Below are positions 34,989 to 43,250 of a stretch of DNA of 64,000 nt, one piece after another. How positions within the stretch are numbered: position 1 is the stretch's first letter; every line of letters begins with the position of its first letter. Under the pieces are notes generated by a model, which was not told where the DNA came from, searched no databases, and saw only the letters and a list, made by a program, of their open reading frames with translations. The position numbers and the translations under genes were made by a program. The DNA is from Nostoc sp. UHCC 0302 (GTDB lineage: Bacteria; Cyanobacteriota; Cyanobacteriia; Cyanobacteriales; Nostocaceae): assembly GCF_038096175.1 (NCBI RefSeq), contig NZ_CP151099.1:3660501-3724500 (forward strand), read 5' to 3'.

Positions 34989-36185
34989 TTACGAATTATG
35001 AAACAGCCCCATCTCCTGCAACCCTTGGCGTAATCTCTTCGCCTCTTGTGGATTATGCTTTTCATGGAGGGCGATCGCTTTTTTAAAGGCTTTTAAGCTA
35101 TCTTGGTGATTACCAACTTTTAACAACACCACGCCTAAATTTTGATACGCTTCAGCATAGTTAGGATTTAACTGGATAGCCTGTTGGTAAAAGGTGATCG
35201 CATCTGTAAATAAACCAAAAGCTTTGAAAATCATCGCCAGATTGTAATATCCAACAACAAAATTCGGATCAATCTTCAAAGTTGTGGCGTAAGCATTCTT
35301 CGCACCCTCGAAATCTCCTGCGGCTTTGAGTAAGTTACCCAGATTGTTATATGCTCCTAATTTCAGCATCGGATAAATCGGTAACTTAATCGCAGTTTGA
35401 TAGTGAGAAATAGCCTGTTGGGTATTTTGCAACCGACTGTAGGCAATGCCTAAGTGGTAGTGGAGTTCATACAAAATATCGTAGTTTTCATCACTAGATG
35501 CGATTCCGCGTTTCAGCAACTCCATTCCTTGAGGAATTTTACCAATCTCCACATACAATGCCCCTAATTTACTGCAAACATAGGGATCATCGGGATGAGT
35601 AGCGAGAAAACCTTCCATCGCTGCTGCGGCTTTAGCGTATTTATTGTTTTGGGCGATCGCAGTTTTTTGATATCCTGAGTGGAGAATCGCCACCCCTGGT
35701 AAATAACCTACTTGCCAATCAGGTTCTCGATCTAAAATTGCCGTAACGCTGTCATCTACCAGAGCGTGATAAGGACGTTCAAAGCGAATATCTGGATGAT
35801 TGCGGAATAATCTAGAAACTAAAGAATAAGGTGATTGTTCTGCACCGACTTCTTGGCGGACGAGGTTGATTAGTAGGTATTCGTCCCTGGCGATCGCATC
35901 TCGCAACAGCGGTACAATTTCTCGTGTTAAAGTCTCATCAGCATCTAATACCAAAATCCAGTCACCAGTGACATATTTTAGAGCAGCATTACGAGCAGCA
36001 CTGAAGTCATTACACCATTGAAAATGATGGACTTTTGCACCAAATTGTGCAGCAATATTGGGAGTGCGATCGATTGAGCCTGTATCTACCACTACCATCT
36101 CATCTACAACATTTTTCACACTGTTTAGGCAGTTAGACAGTGTTGTTGCTTCGTTTTTCACAATCATGCACAGACTCAGACTCAT
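34989..36185 (-). CDS. GT2 glycosyltransferase with TPR tail
   Basis: 398 residues. The N-terminal GT2 domain (about 1-195) has SLCMIVKNEATTLSNCL, MVVVDTGSIDRT, AARNAAL and the metal-binding VLDADETL. Then come TPR units (about 200-390) including ISHYQTAIKLPIYPMLKLGA, YYNLAMIFKAFGLFTDA and EAYQNLGVVLLKVGN. Such GT2-TPR fusions in cyanobacteria are soluble and likely transfer sugar to a protein or glycan held by the TPR part. The last codons (HNS and TAA) lie inside the AATTCGTAA dispersed repeat. Confidence 0.88.
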   Translation of the reverse strand: MSLSLCMIVKNEATTLSNCLNSVKNVVDEMVVVDTGSIDRTPNIAAQFGAKVHHFQWCNDFSAARNAALKYVTGDWILVLDADETLTREIVPLLRDAIARDEYLLINLVRQEVGAEQSPYSLVSRLFRNHPDIRFERPYHALVDDSVTAILDREPDWQVGYLPGVAILHSGYQKTAIAQNNKYAKAAAAMEGFLATHPDDPYVCSKLGALYVEIGKIPQGMELLKRGIASSDENYDILYELHYHLGIAYSRLQNTQQAISHYQTAIKLPIYPMLKLGAYNNLGNLLKAAGDFEGAKNAYATTLKIDPNFVVGYYNLAMIFKAFGLFTDAITFYQQAIQLNPNYAEAYQNLGVVLLKVGNHQDSLKAFKKAIALHEKHNPQEAKRLRQGLQEMGLFHNS

Positions 36186-36876
36186 AAGCTAATCGTTATT
36201 TTATTTACTCTTATAGGGTCAATAAAGATGCTATGGCGTTTCCAACTTCAGTGACATACAAAATAACCCCTCCCCAACCCTCCCCAAAGCATTGGCTACG
36301 GTGTACACACAAGTCTGAAACAGGCTACTCATCTGGGTTTAAGTGTCGGTTTTACCCCACCCTAACCCTCCCCTTGGAAAGGGGAGGGAACTAGATTTCT
36401 TTTTCCCCCTTTATAAGGGGAGCCACTGCGTTGCGGAGGTTCCCTCCGTTGTAGCAAGTGGCGTGGGATTAAGGGGGGTAATTCGACTTGTGTGTATACC
36501 GTAGCTTACCAAGAGGAGGGTGCGCGACAGCGCGGGTGGGGTGATTTCATGTGCCTGGTAATTGCTGTAAACACTGATAATACAAACTATGTAATGTGTT
36601 TTCAGGTTTGGTCAAAACTGCCAAATTAAATTATGTGCAAAAATCAAGATTAACGAATCAGTAAGTTAGAAGTGCTGAGTAGTGAAACTAACCCTGTCAG
36701 ATGGAACCGCAACATTGAGTTTTCTTTGTGTCTTAGTGGTTAATCAAAATTTATGTTTGAACGACAAAGACACCTAGACGCGATAGCGGCTTCCCGCAGG
36801 GTAGACACTAAGTATAAGCATCAAAGTTAGGTGACTCAAGACTTTTTGGGTAATTCTAGGAGGAAGGGTAAATTTA
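36186..36876. other. 690-bp spacer with nested repeats
   Basis: No gene. It contains an inverted-repeat element (36295-36505) that interrupts a C/G-rich repeat: CCCTCCCCAACCCTCCCC to its left, AGAGGAGGGTGCGCGACAGC to its right. A further dispersed repeat is at about 36778-36812 (GACGCGATAGCGGCTTCCC). GGAGGAAGG at about 36860 is the ribosome-binding site of the kinase gene. Confidence 0.6.
36295..36505. mobile_element. MITE-like element with 22-bp inverted ends
   Basis: The left end (36295-36316) and right end (36484-36505) are inverted copies, differing at 2 of 22 positions and sharing ACACACAAGTC. The 211-bp interior holds two other dispersed repeats (AAGGGGAGGGAACTAGATTT at about 36380, GCCACTGCGTTGCGGAGG at about 36422) and no coding frame. 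The layout suggests a non-autonomous element that has carried or received other repeats. Confidence 0.5.
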
Positions 36877-38304
36877 ATGCTGGGTCAAATCGTGGGTGGA
36901 CGCTACCAAATTCTCACTCAACTAGGACGAGGAGGGTTTGGCGCGACTTTCTTAGCTCAAGATATACAAAGACCAGGGAATCCCCATTGTGTTGTTAAGC
37001 TATTTCAACCAATCTCTAACGATGCATACACTTTACAGCAAGCAAAACGTTTTTTTGACTTAGAAGCAGCTACCCTGGAAGTCTTAGGAAAGCATGACAA
37101 CATTCCCCAATTATTAGCTCACTTTGAAGAAAACCGAGAATTTTTTTTAGTTCAGGAATTTATTCCCGGTCATGACATTAGTGAAGAAATACCTCCCATA
37201 GGTAACCTATTAAGTGAAGCTGAAGTCATTCAACTTTTAAAAGACATTTTGGAAGTTTTAGTATTTGTTCATCAAAATAATGTTATTCACCGGGATCTTA
37301 AACCGGCCAATATTCGCCGGAGAAATTTAGATAACAAGATAGTACTAATTGATTTTGGCGCAGTCAAACAAATCAGTACTCAAATGGCTAATTCTCAAGG
37401 GCAAACAACTTATACCGTTGCTATTGGTACTCATGGTTATATGCCAAGCGAACAAGCCAGTCAAACCCCACAGTTAAGCAGCGATATCTATGCAGTAGGA
37501 GTTATTGCCATCCAAGCTTTAACAGGGATAAATCCTGTTGCTTTTGGTGGTCAGGGATTACCAAGAAACCATGATACAGGAGAAATTGATTGGCATGAGC
37601 AAGCACAAATAAGTCCGCAGTTACGAGAGATTATAGACAACATGGTGCGCTATGACTTCCGTCAACGTTATCCTACAGCAGAGGCGGCATTGCAAGCTTT
37701 AACAACCCTCGGTCATGTACCAGTAACTACAATTACACAGAAATCTCTATCATCTTTACCAACCAAGAAATTGCTCATTGGTGGAGGAATCCTAGCCGCA
37801 GTTGCTACAGCTATTGTCTTGTTATCTCAATTTACAACACCAACACAAAAATTTCTTACATATCAAGATTCTAATAATGGGATAAAGATAAAATATCCGG
37901 AAGGCTGGGAAAGACAAGATATACCAAACCCTGTAACTCAAGAATTAGTGACATTCTTGTCACCTAAACAAAGTGATGCTGATAAGTTTAGAGATAAGCT
38001 GACTATTAGTACAGAAACTTTGTCTAGCACTTTAGATGAATCTAGAGATTTATTTATTCAAGAAATCAAGAATAGTCTACCTGAAGCTAAAATCGTGAAT
38101 ACCAGTGAAACAACTATGGCAAACAAAAGAGCAAATAAATTAGTTTTTACTGGCAAAGATGGAGAAAATAATTTAAAAACTCTGCAAGTTTGGACTTTAA
38201 AAAATGATAAGGCTTATGTCATAACATATACAGCAGCCATAGATGATTATGATAAGTTTGTGCAAACAGCAGAGAAAATGATTCAATCATTTGAATTTGA
38301 ATAA
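36877..38304 (+). CDS. Hanks-type Ser/Thr kinase with extracytoplasmic PsbP/Mog1-like domain
   Basis: 475 residues. The kinase domain (about 9-285) has GRGGFGATF (P-loop), K41 in VVKLF, catalytic D140 in IHRDLKPANI and DFG D159. A membrane helix lies at about 303-322 (LIGGGILAAVATAIVLLSQF). The C-terminal outer domain (about 330-475) contains DSNNGIKIKYPEGWERQD and ANKLVFTGKDGEN, which resembles PsbP/DUF1795 folds. It probably senses an envelope signal and phosphorylates cytosolic Ser/Thr targets. The FHA-cyclase in this window is the kind of protein that could read such phosphorylation, but no link is shown. Confidence 0.92.
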   Translation: MLGQIVGGRYQILTQLGRGGFGATFLAQDIQRPGNPHCVVKLFQPISNDAYTLQQAKRFFDLEAATLEVLGKHDNIPQLLAHFEENREFFLVQEFIPGHDISEEIPPIGNLLSEAEVIQLLKDILEVLVFVHQNNVIHRDLKPANIRRRNLDNKIVLIDFGAVKQISTQMANSQGQTTYTVAIGTHGYMPSEQASQTPQLSSDIYAVGVIAIQALTGINPVAFGGQGLPRNHDTGEIDWHEQAQISPQLREIIDNMVRYDFRQRYPTAEAALQALTTLGHVPVTTITQKSLSSLPTKKLLIGGGILAAVATAIVLLSQFTTPTQKFLTYQDSNNGIKIKYPEGWERQDIPNPVTQELVTFLSPKQSDADKFRDKLTISTETLSSTLDESRDLFIQEIKNSLPEAKIVNTSETTMANKRANKLVFTGKDGENNLKTLQVWTLKNDKAYVITYTAAIDDYDKFVQTAEKMIQSFEFE

Positions 38305-38391
38305 TTCTGTTAAAACGAGAGTGCTACTTGATAGGGTTAAATATTTTTGGATTTGGAAGCCCCTAAACACTCATCCAGCAAGCTCAAAGGT

Positions 38392-38577
38392 TCATTCACA
38401 AAGCTCAACCAATAAACCTTTGGCAAAAATACTCAAGCCTTTTTTCTGAGATCCCGTGTCTGTGTTTCCTTGTTCTAGAAAAAGGTTAAGAGCTTTCTGG
38501 AAATCAGCGATCGCTCCTTGCTTATCTAGGACTAAAATTAAAGATGCTCGCCGCAGATATTGATGCAGCGATCGCAT
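38392..38577 (-). pseudogene. duplicated tail fragment of the neighbouring TPR protease
   Basis: The 61-codon frame contains LDKQGAIADFQKALNLFLEQ followed by GNTD. The adjacent protease ends with GDKQGAIADLQKAANLFLEQ followed by GNTD. At the DNA level TGTGTTTCCTTGTTCTAGAA and ATCAGCGATCGCTCCTTGCT are shared. Beyond these the copy diverges and has no TPR partner or protease part. It is a partial duplication that has decayed next to its parent. Confidence 0.75.
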
Positions 38578-38622
38578 TTATGTAATTATTAGTTCTTGGC
38601 GAAAGAATACTCTGAAAACTGA

Positions 38623-40149
38623 CTACTCTTGAAGCTGTTTAATTAACTCCAGTGTTTCTTGATATTTATCTGTGTTTCCTTGTTCTAGAAAGAGATTAGC
38701 GGCTTTTTGTAAATCAGCGATCGCTCCTTGCTTGTCTCCCAACTTAGAGCGGGCTATCGCTCGATAAATGTAGGCTTCTGTATCGTTAGGCTTAATTCGC
38801 AGGAATTGATTGAAATCAGCGATCGCCTTTTGGTGGTCTCCTATTCTAGAGTAGGTATCACCACGGTGGTAGTAGGCATCAGCAAGGTTAGGATCAATCT
38901 GCAAAGCTTTGGTGTAATCATCAATTGCCCCTTGCTTGTCTCCCGATTCAGAGCGGGCTAACCCCCGAACAACGTAGGTATAGGTATAGTTGGGTATAAT
39001 TCGTAAAACTTCGCTGAAATCTGCAATTGCTCCTTGAAAGTCTCCCAAGTAATACCGGGCAGCCGCCCGACCACCGTAGGCTGGGTCTAAGTTGGGATTA
39101 ATTTGCAAAGCTTTGGTGTAATCAGCAATTGCGCCCTGCTGATCTCCAGCCTTGTAGCGGATAAAGCCTCGACTTGTGTAGGCTAAGTCATCTTTGGGAT
39201 TAATTTGCAAAGCTTTGGTGTAATCGGCGCTCGCTCCCTGATTGTCTCCCAACTCCTGGCGAGCAACTCCACGCTTGTAGTAGGCATTGGCATAGTTGGG
39301 ATTAATCTTGATAGCTTGGTTAAGATCAGCGATCGCTCCTCTAAAATCTCTCTTTTTATACTTATCTCCAGCCTGAATGTAGAAGTCATCAGCTTTCGGT
39401 GCTGTCGCTATTTTCGTAATGGGAGGACTAACGCCTGTATCCACTCCAGCTTTAGCCGACAGTCTCAAAAAGGTATTGATGGGAATCCCTAAATTAAAAC
39501 CTGATTTGACATAGGCAACTGTGGAATTGATTTTCGAGGTTTCAATGTCTGCTTCATCTGCTCTACCATGAACTCCAATCAATTCACCTTTTTCATTCAA
39601 CACCGGGCCGCCGCTCATCCCCGGTAACGTCACATTGCTATATACCAAGGCATAGCCGTCACGCAAAGGTTTAGAAGCATTAGCAGTAATCCGCCCATCG
39701 GTGAAATTGTAAATTGTGTTGGAAATTGCTGCTGTTGTTTGTGGAAAACCAGCTACATAAGCGGTTGTCCCTTCTGCGGATTCATCCGAGTTACCGATTT
39801 TAGCAACAGCGTAACTTTGGTTGCTGGTAAACTGCACAATGGCTAAGTCTACATCTGGCAACTTTTTCACCGTGCTGTAATTAAGTAGATAACGCTGACC
39901 ATCTGGGGTAACAATTTCATATTTAGCTTGAGCTTCTACCACGTGCTTAGCAGTCAAGACGGTGTAAGTATTACCGTCTTTTTTCAGAATTACCCCAGTA
40001 CCAGAGCCATTTTTATTGTCAATCTGCACAGTAATTGCTTTGGCAAGTTTCGCTACCTCAGTTGAGGATAGTGCCACAGCAATTTGTGGTTGCACAAGCG
40101 CGATTGTTACTCCAATGATTGCTGGTGCAAGTGCATAATTAAATTTCAT
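38623..40149 (-). CDS. secreted trypsin-like serine protease with TPR repeats
   Basis: 508 residues. A signal peptide covers about 1-27. The trypsin/DegP-like domain (about 30-230) has triad H69 (TAKHVVEA), D101 (PDVDLAIVQF) and S179 (LPGMSGGPVLN). The region after about 255 is seven or so TPR units of the type YTKALQINP, each starting near GDxQGAIADY. The TPR part probably selects substrate proteins in the periplasm or outside. No PDZ domain, unlike DegP. The strong DNA similarity between TPR units invites recombination, and a tail fragment lies duplicated just downstream. Confidence 0.9.
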   Translation of the reverse strand: MKFNYALAPAIIGVTIALVQPQIAVALSSTEVAKLAKAITVQIDNKNGSGTGVILKKDGNTYTVLTAKHVVEAQAKYEIVTPDGQRYLLNYSTVKKLPDVDLAIVQFTSNQSYAVAKIGNSDESAEGTTAYVAGFPQTTAAISNTIYNFTDGRITANASKPLRDGYALVYSNVTLPGMSGGPVLNEKGELIGVHGRADEADIETSKINSTVAYVKSGFNLGIPINTFLRLSAKAGVDTGVSPPITKIATAPKADDFYIQAGDKYKKRDFRGAIADLNQAIKINPNYANAYYKRGVARQELGDNQGASADYTKALQINPKDDLAYTSRGFIRYKAGDQQGAIADYTKALQINPNLDPAYGGRAAARYYLGDFQGAIADFSEVLRIIPNYTYTYVVRGLARSESGDKQGAIDDYTKALQIDPNLADAYYHRGDTYSRIGDHQKAIADFNQFLRIKPNDTEAYIYRAIARSKLGDKQGAIADLQKAANLFLEQGNTDKYQETLELIKQLQE

Positions 40150-40303
40150 TATTTAATTGCCAATAGGTGTTGTAATAATTCGTAATTCGTAATTAAGACA
40201 CATTAAAAAAGGTTTGAGATAAGCCTATTCGATAACTTTATCTTATTCCAAAAATAATACTTATACCAATTCAATTAATGATTGCAACACATCCTTGGGT
40301 GAA

Positions 40304-40323
40304 GACGCGATAAATCGCGTCTC
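40304..40323. repeat. 20-bp palindrome (AGACGCGAT family)
   Basis: AGACGCGAT AA ATCGCGTCT followed by CTACAAG. It is a copy of the dispersed hairpin family also seen at 4813 and 33249, located between the protease and the reductase genes. Confidence 0.75.
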
Positions 40324-40385
40324 TACAAGCATGAAATTTGTACGAACAATATTTAAATGTATTAGATTAAATATCACTTTCTGAA

Positions 40386-41372
40386 TTACGAATTACGAAT
40401 TATTCTCGTAGTTTCTAACAACTTAACGCTGGCATAAATAGCATCAATATGCGGTGTAGGAATCTGAGTCAGTTTTCCCAATTCTGCCACCGCCCCGACA
40501 ATGGCGTCTATCTCTGTAGAGCGTCCGGCTTCAATATCTTGTAGCATTGAGGTTTTGTGAGCGCCGACATTTTCCGCACCATTAATTCGCTGTTCCAAGC
40601 TAATACCAAATTTAATACCTAACTTCTCGGCGATCGCTTGGGCTTCCAGCATCATTTGCCGTGCCAATTCACGGGTGAGCGGATATTGACAAATGCGCTC
40701 CAAGGTAGCACCAGTGAGGGCGCTAATCGGATTAAACGCCACATTTCCCCATAATTTAATCCAGATTTCTGTGCGAATTTGATTACGGATTGGAGCTTTG
40801 AATCCTGCTTGCTTTAGAGATTGCGCCAATAACTGAATGCGTTCCGATTTAGAACCGTCGATTTCACCAAGAGTAAAGCGATCGCCTTCAATATGTTTGA
40901 TTACACCTGGTTCAACTATCTCAGTTGCTGGGTAAACAACACAACCAATCGCCCGTTCAGCACCGATATGAGCTTCAATGATTCCATCTGGATCAACAGA
41001 CTGAATGCGCGTACCTTCATACTCACCGCCATGCTGCCGGAAGTACCACCAAGGAACACCATTTTGGGCAGTCACCACCATTGTGTGAGAATTATAGAGA
41101 GAAGAGAGAGAAGGAGCGAGCGCAGCAACACTGTGAGCCTTCACAGTCAGAATTACCACATCCTGGGGTTCCACCTCCTGAATGTCGCTGGTTGCCAGAG
41201 TGGGAGTAGCTACTTGACTTGAGCCATCTGCCAATATCAGCCTCAGACCATTTTTTTGGATTGCTTGAAGATGAGAACCACGAGCAATCAGCGTCACTGC
41301 TTCACCAGCCAGTGCTAACTTCGCTCCCAAATAACCACCTATTGCACCCGCACCAACAATACAAATTTTCAT
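40386..41372 (-). CDS. panE: 2-dehydropantoate 2-reductase (ketopantoate reductase family)
   Basis: 328 residues from ATG 41372, where the Rossmann motif starts immediately (MKICIVGAGAIGGYLGAKLA). The in-frame ATG at 41387 lies inside the TCATTTG heptamer array and is an unlikely start. Other marks are VILTVKAHSV, VVTAQNGVPWW, IWIKLWGNVAFNPISALTG (with the catalytic Lys) and SMLQDIEAGRSTEIDAI. It reduces 2-dehydropantoate to pantoate with NADPH in the pantothenate/CoA pathway. Paralogues with other substrates exist, so the exact role is probable rather than certain. Its stop codon lies in the AATTCGTAA repeat. Confidence 0.85.
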   Translation of the reverse strand: MKICIVGAGAIGGYLGAKLALAGEAVTLIARGSHLQAIQKNGLRLILADGSSQVATPTLATSDIQEVEPQDVVILTVKAHSVAALAPSLSSLYNSHTMVVTAQNGVPWWYFRQHGGEYEGTRIQSVDPDGIIEAHIGAERAIGCVVYPATEIVEPGVIKHIEGDRFTLGEIDGSKSERIQLLAQSLKQAGFKAPIRNQIRTEIWIKLWGNVAFNPISALTGATLERICQYPLTRELARQMMLEAQAIAEKLGIKFGISLEQRINGAENVGAHKTSMLQDIEAGRSTEIDAIVGAVAELGKLTQIPTPHIDAIYASVKLLETTRIIRNS

Positions 41373-41375
41373 TTT

Positions 41376-41472
41376 GTCATTTGTCATTTGTCATTGGTCA
41401 TTTGTCATTTGTCATTGGTCATTGGTCATTGGTCATTTGTCATTTGTCATTGGTCATTTGTCATTTGTCATT
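41376..41472. repeat. STRR heptamer array (GTCATTT/GTCATTG), about 14 units
   Basis: About 97 bp made almost only of 7-bp units GTCATTT and GTCATTG in mixed order. It begins 4 bp upstream of the chosen start codon of the ketopantoate reductase gene, so it forms that gene's untranslated leader or promoter. This is the classical STRR type of heterocystous cyanobacteria. Confidence 0.92.
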
Positions 41473-41521
41473 CGGAGTACTGAGTAGTAAGTTTTAATAG
41501 TTATTATTCTCTCCCTTGTCC

Positions 41522-41578
41522 CCCTTGTCTCCTCACTCCCCACTCCTCACTCCCTACTCCCTACTCCCTACTCCCTAC
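41522..41578. repeat. STRR array (CTCCCTA units)
   Basis: Heptamers CTCCCTA and CTCCTCA/CTCCCCA run from about 41530 to 41578. The final codons and stop of the acyl-CoA synthetase gene (minus strand, GSRE and TAG) are read out of this repeat. Confidence 0.8.
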
Positions 41579-43069
41579 ATTAAGTAACTTCGCCATAGCC
41601 AGCCGTTGCAATTTACCTGTGGCTCCACGAGGTAATTGCTCCAGAATGTGAATTTGCTTTGGAATTTTGAAGTCTGCAAGCATCGTTGAGCAGTGATCTA
41701 AAAGTTCTTTTTCGCCGACTTCTGCTTTGAGGACAACAGCCGCGTGGATATCTTCTCCCAAAGATTTATGGGGTACTGCAAATGCCAGGGCTTCGGCAAC
41801 AGCAGGATGACGCAGTAAGACATCATCTACTTCTAAAGGAGAAATTTTTTCTCCACCGCGGTTAATCAATTCTTTAATGCGCCCTGTGAGGCGGAGATAG
41901 CCATCTTCATCTAATACGCCCTGATCACCTGTACGAAACCAACCATCAACAAAAGCAGTAGCATTCGCTTCTGGATTATTTTCATAGCCATCAATAACAT
42001 TAGGTGCTTTTACCACTACCTCGCCTAAGCTTCTTTGGGGGAGTAGGCTGCCTTCAGTGTCCATAATGCCAACTTCTACACCGAAACCATAGCCGACTGT
42101 ACCCGGTTTACGCATTTTTGGCGGTAAGGGATTGGTCGTCATCAAGTGAGATGCTTCGGTCATGCTGTAAGATTCCAGCACGGGAGCATTAAGGGTTTCT
42201 TCTAGTTGCTCAATGATAATCGGGGGTAAAGGAGCGCTACTAGAACGAATGAAGCGAAAGGGGTTAGCTTTGACAATTTCTGTGTTGCGGCTAGCGCGTG
42301 CCAAGATAGTTTGGTGCATGGTGGGTGCTGCTGAGTACCATGTAGGTTTAAAATTTGCCACCAGTTTCCAGAACTCTAGGGCATTAAAACCATTGGGGCA
42401 AACCAGTGTGCCACCAGATGCCAAAGTTGCCAGCAAACAACCGACCAGTCCGTGAATGTGGAACAGTGGCATCAGACAAAGTGTAGTGTCATCTGCTGAC
42501 AGGGAGTAAGCACCAATAATGTTATTGGCTGAGGCAATTAAGTTACGATGGCGAATCGGGACACGTTTCGGGCGACTAGTAGTGCCGCTGGTGTGCAAAA
42601 TCATCGCTACATCATTAAGGCTAGGAGAGTGGGTATTTAGGGATTCTATTGATTCTGAAGGTGTTTTGACTAATTCAAAGCTTAAGCTGCCATCAGTGTT
42701 AACCCTAGCATTGATTAACTTCATGTTAGGTGTGGCAGCGGCAATGGCTGCTTCTGGCAACTCAGATAACGTAATCAGCGCTTTTGCCTGAGTATCTTCG
42801 TAGTAGAAGGCAAACTCTTCTTGTTTATATTTGGGATTTAGGGGTGCAGCTGTGCCACTCAGGGCAGCAGCTAAAAAACTAATTGCCATTGGCGAACCGT
42901 TAGTCATGGCAATAGCTATGCGTTCTCCCCGTTTTAATCCAAAGCTATTGAGTTGGGATACCAGTTGAATAACATTCTCGCGCAACTGTTTATATGTTAG
43001 TGATGCTCCGTCAGGTGTCACTAGGGCTGGATGATTGTCTTCCCCTGCTAAAAGCTCAAATAGATTCAT
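41561..43069 (-). CDS. acyl-CoA synthetase, AAE3/oxalyl-CoA synthetase-like
   Basis: A 502-residue AMP-forming ligase (ANL superfamily). The P-loop-like motif is LHTSGTTSRPKRVPIRHRN. GWFRTGDQGVLDEDGYLRL and INRGGEKISPLEVDDVL are the A8 hinge region. The C-terminal catalytic Lys is in PRGATGKLQRL. The length and N-terminus (FELLAGEDNHPALVTPDG) resemble plant AAE3 and yeast Pcs60, which activate oxalate, more than long-chain fatty acid ligases; a small carboxylate is therefore my best guess. Cytosolic, monocistronic. The extreme C-terminus is encoded by a heptamer repeat. Confidence 0.82.
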   Translation of the reverse strand: MNLFELLAGEDNHPALVTPDGASLTYKQLRENVIQLVSQLNSFGLKRGERIAIAMTNGSPMAISFLAAALSGTAAPLNPKYKQEEFAFYYEDTQAKALITLSELPEAAIAAATPNMKLINARVNTDGSLSFELVKTPSESIESLNTHSPSLNDVAMILHTSGTTSRPKRVPIRHRNLIASANNIIGAYSLSADDTTLCLMPLFHIHGLVGCLLATLASGGTLVCPNGFNALEFWKLVANFKPTWYSAAPTMHQTILARASRNTEIVKANPFRFIRSSSAPLPPIIIEQLEETLNAPVLESYSMTEASHLMTTNPLPPKMRKPGTVGYGFGVEVGIMDTEGSLLPQRSLGEVVVKAPNVIDGYENNPEANATAFVDGWFRTGDQGVLDEDGYLRLTGRIKELINRGGEKISPLEVDDVLLRHPAVAEALAFAVPHKSLGEDIHAAVVLKAEVGEKELLDHCSTMLADFKIPKQIHILEQLPRGATGKLQRLAMAKLLNVGSRE

Positions 43070-43250
43070 TGTTCTGCAAACTTGTTAATAGATGATCAAC
43101 TTAGTTCAACGACAAAGAACACACCACGGATAATATCAGAGTAATTCGTAGTTCCTAGTCAGTAACTTGTAATTAATTCAGGTTTTAATCCCTTAAATTA
43201 ATTTATAAAAAGTCAAAAGATGTATTCCGGAAGATTTGGCTTTCGCCTTC

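Noticed and set aside
34748-35033. overlapping open frames after the aspartate aminotransferase
   Set aside because: They consist of the 21-bp array and the ACGCAGAGAC repeat family; no sign of a gene.
41376-41472. possible CRISPR or regulatory iteron array
   Set aside because: The unit is only 7 bp and matches the dispersed STRR class; there is no replication gene nearby.
41219-41497. 92-codon open frame opposite the reductase start
   Set aside because: Half of it is the translated heptamer array (repeating SFVIGHL) and the rest is antisense to the reductase.
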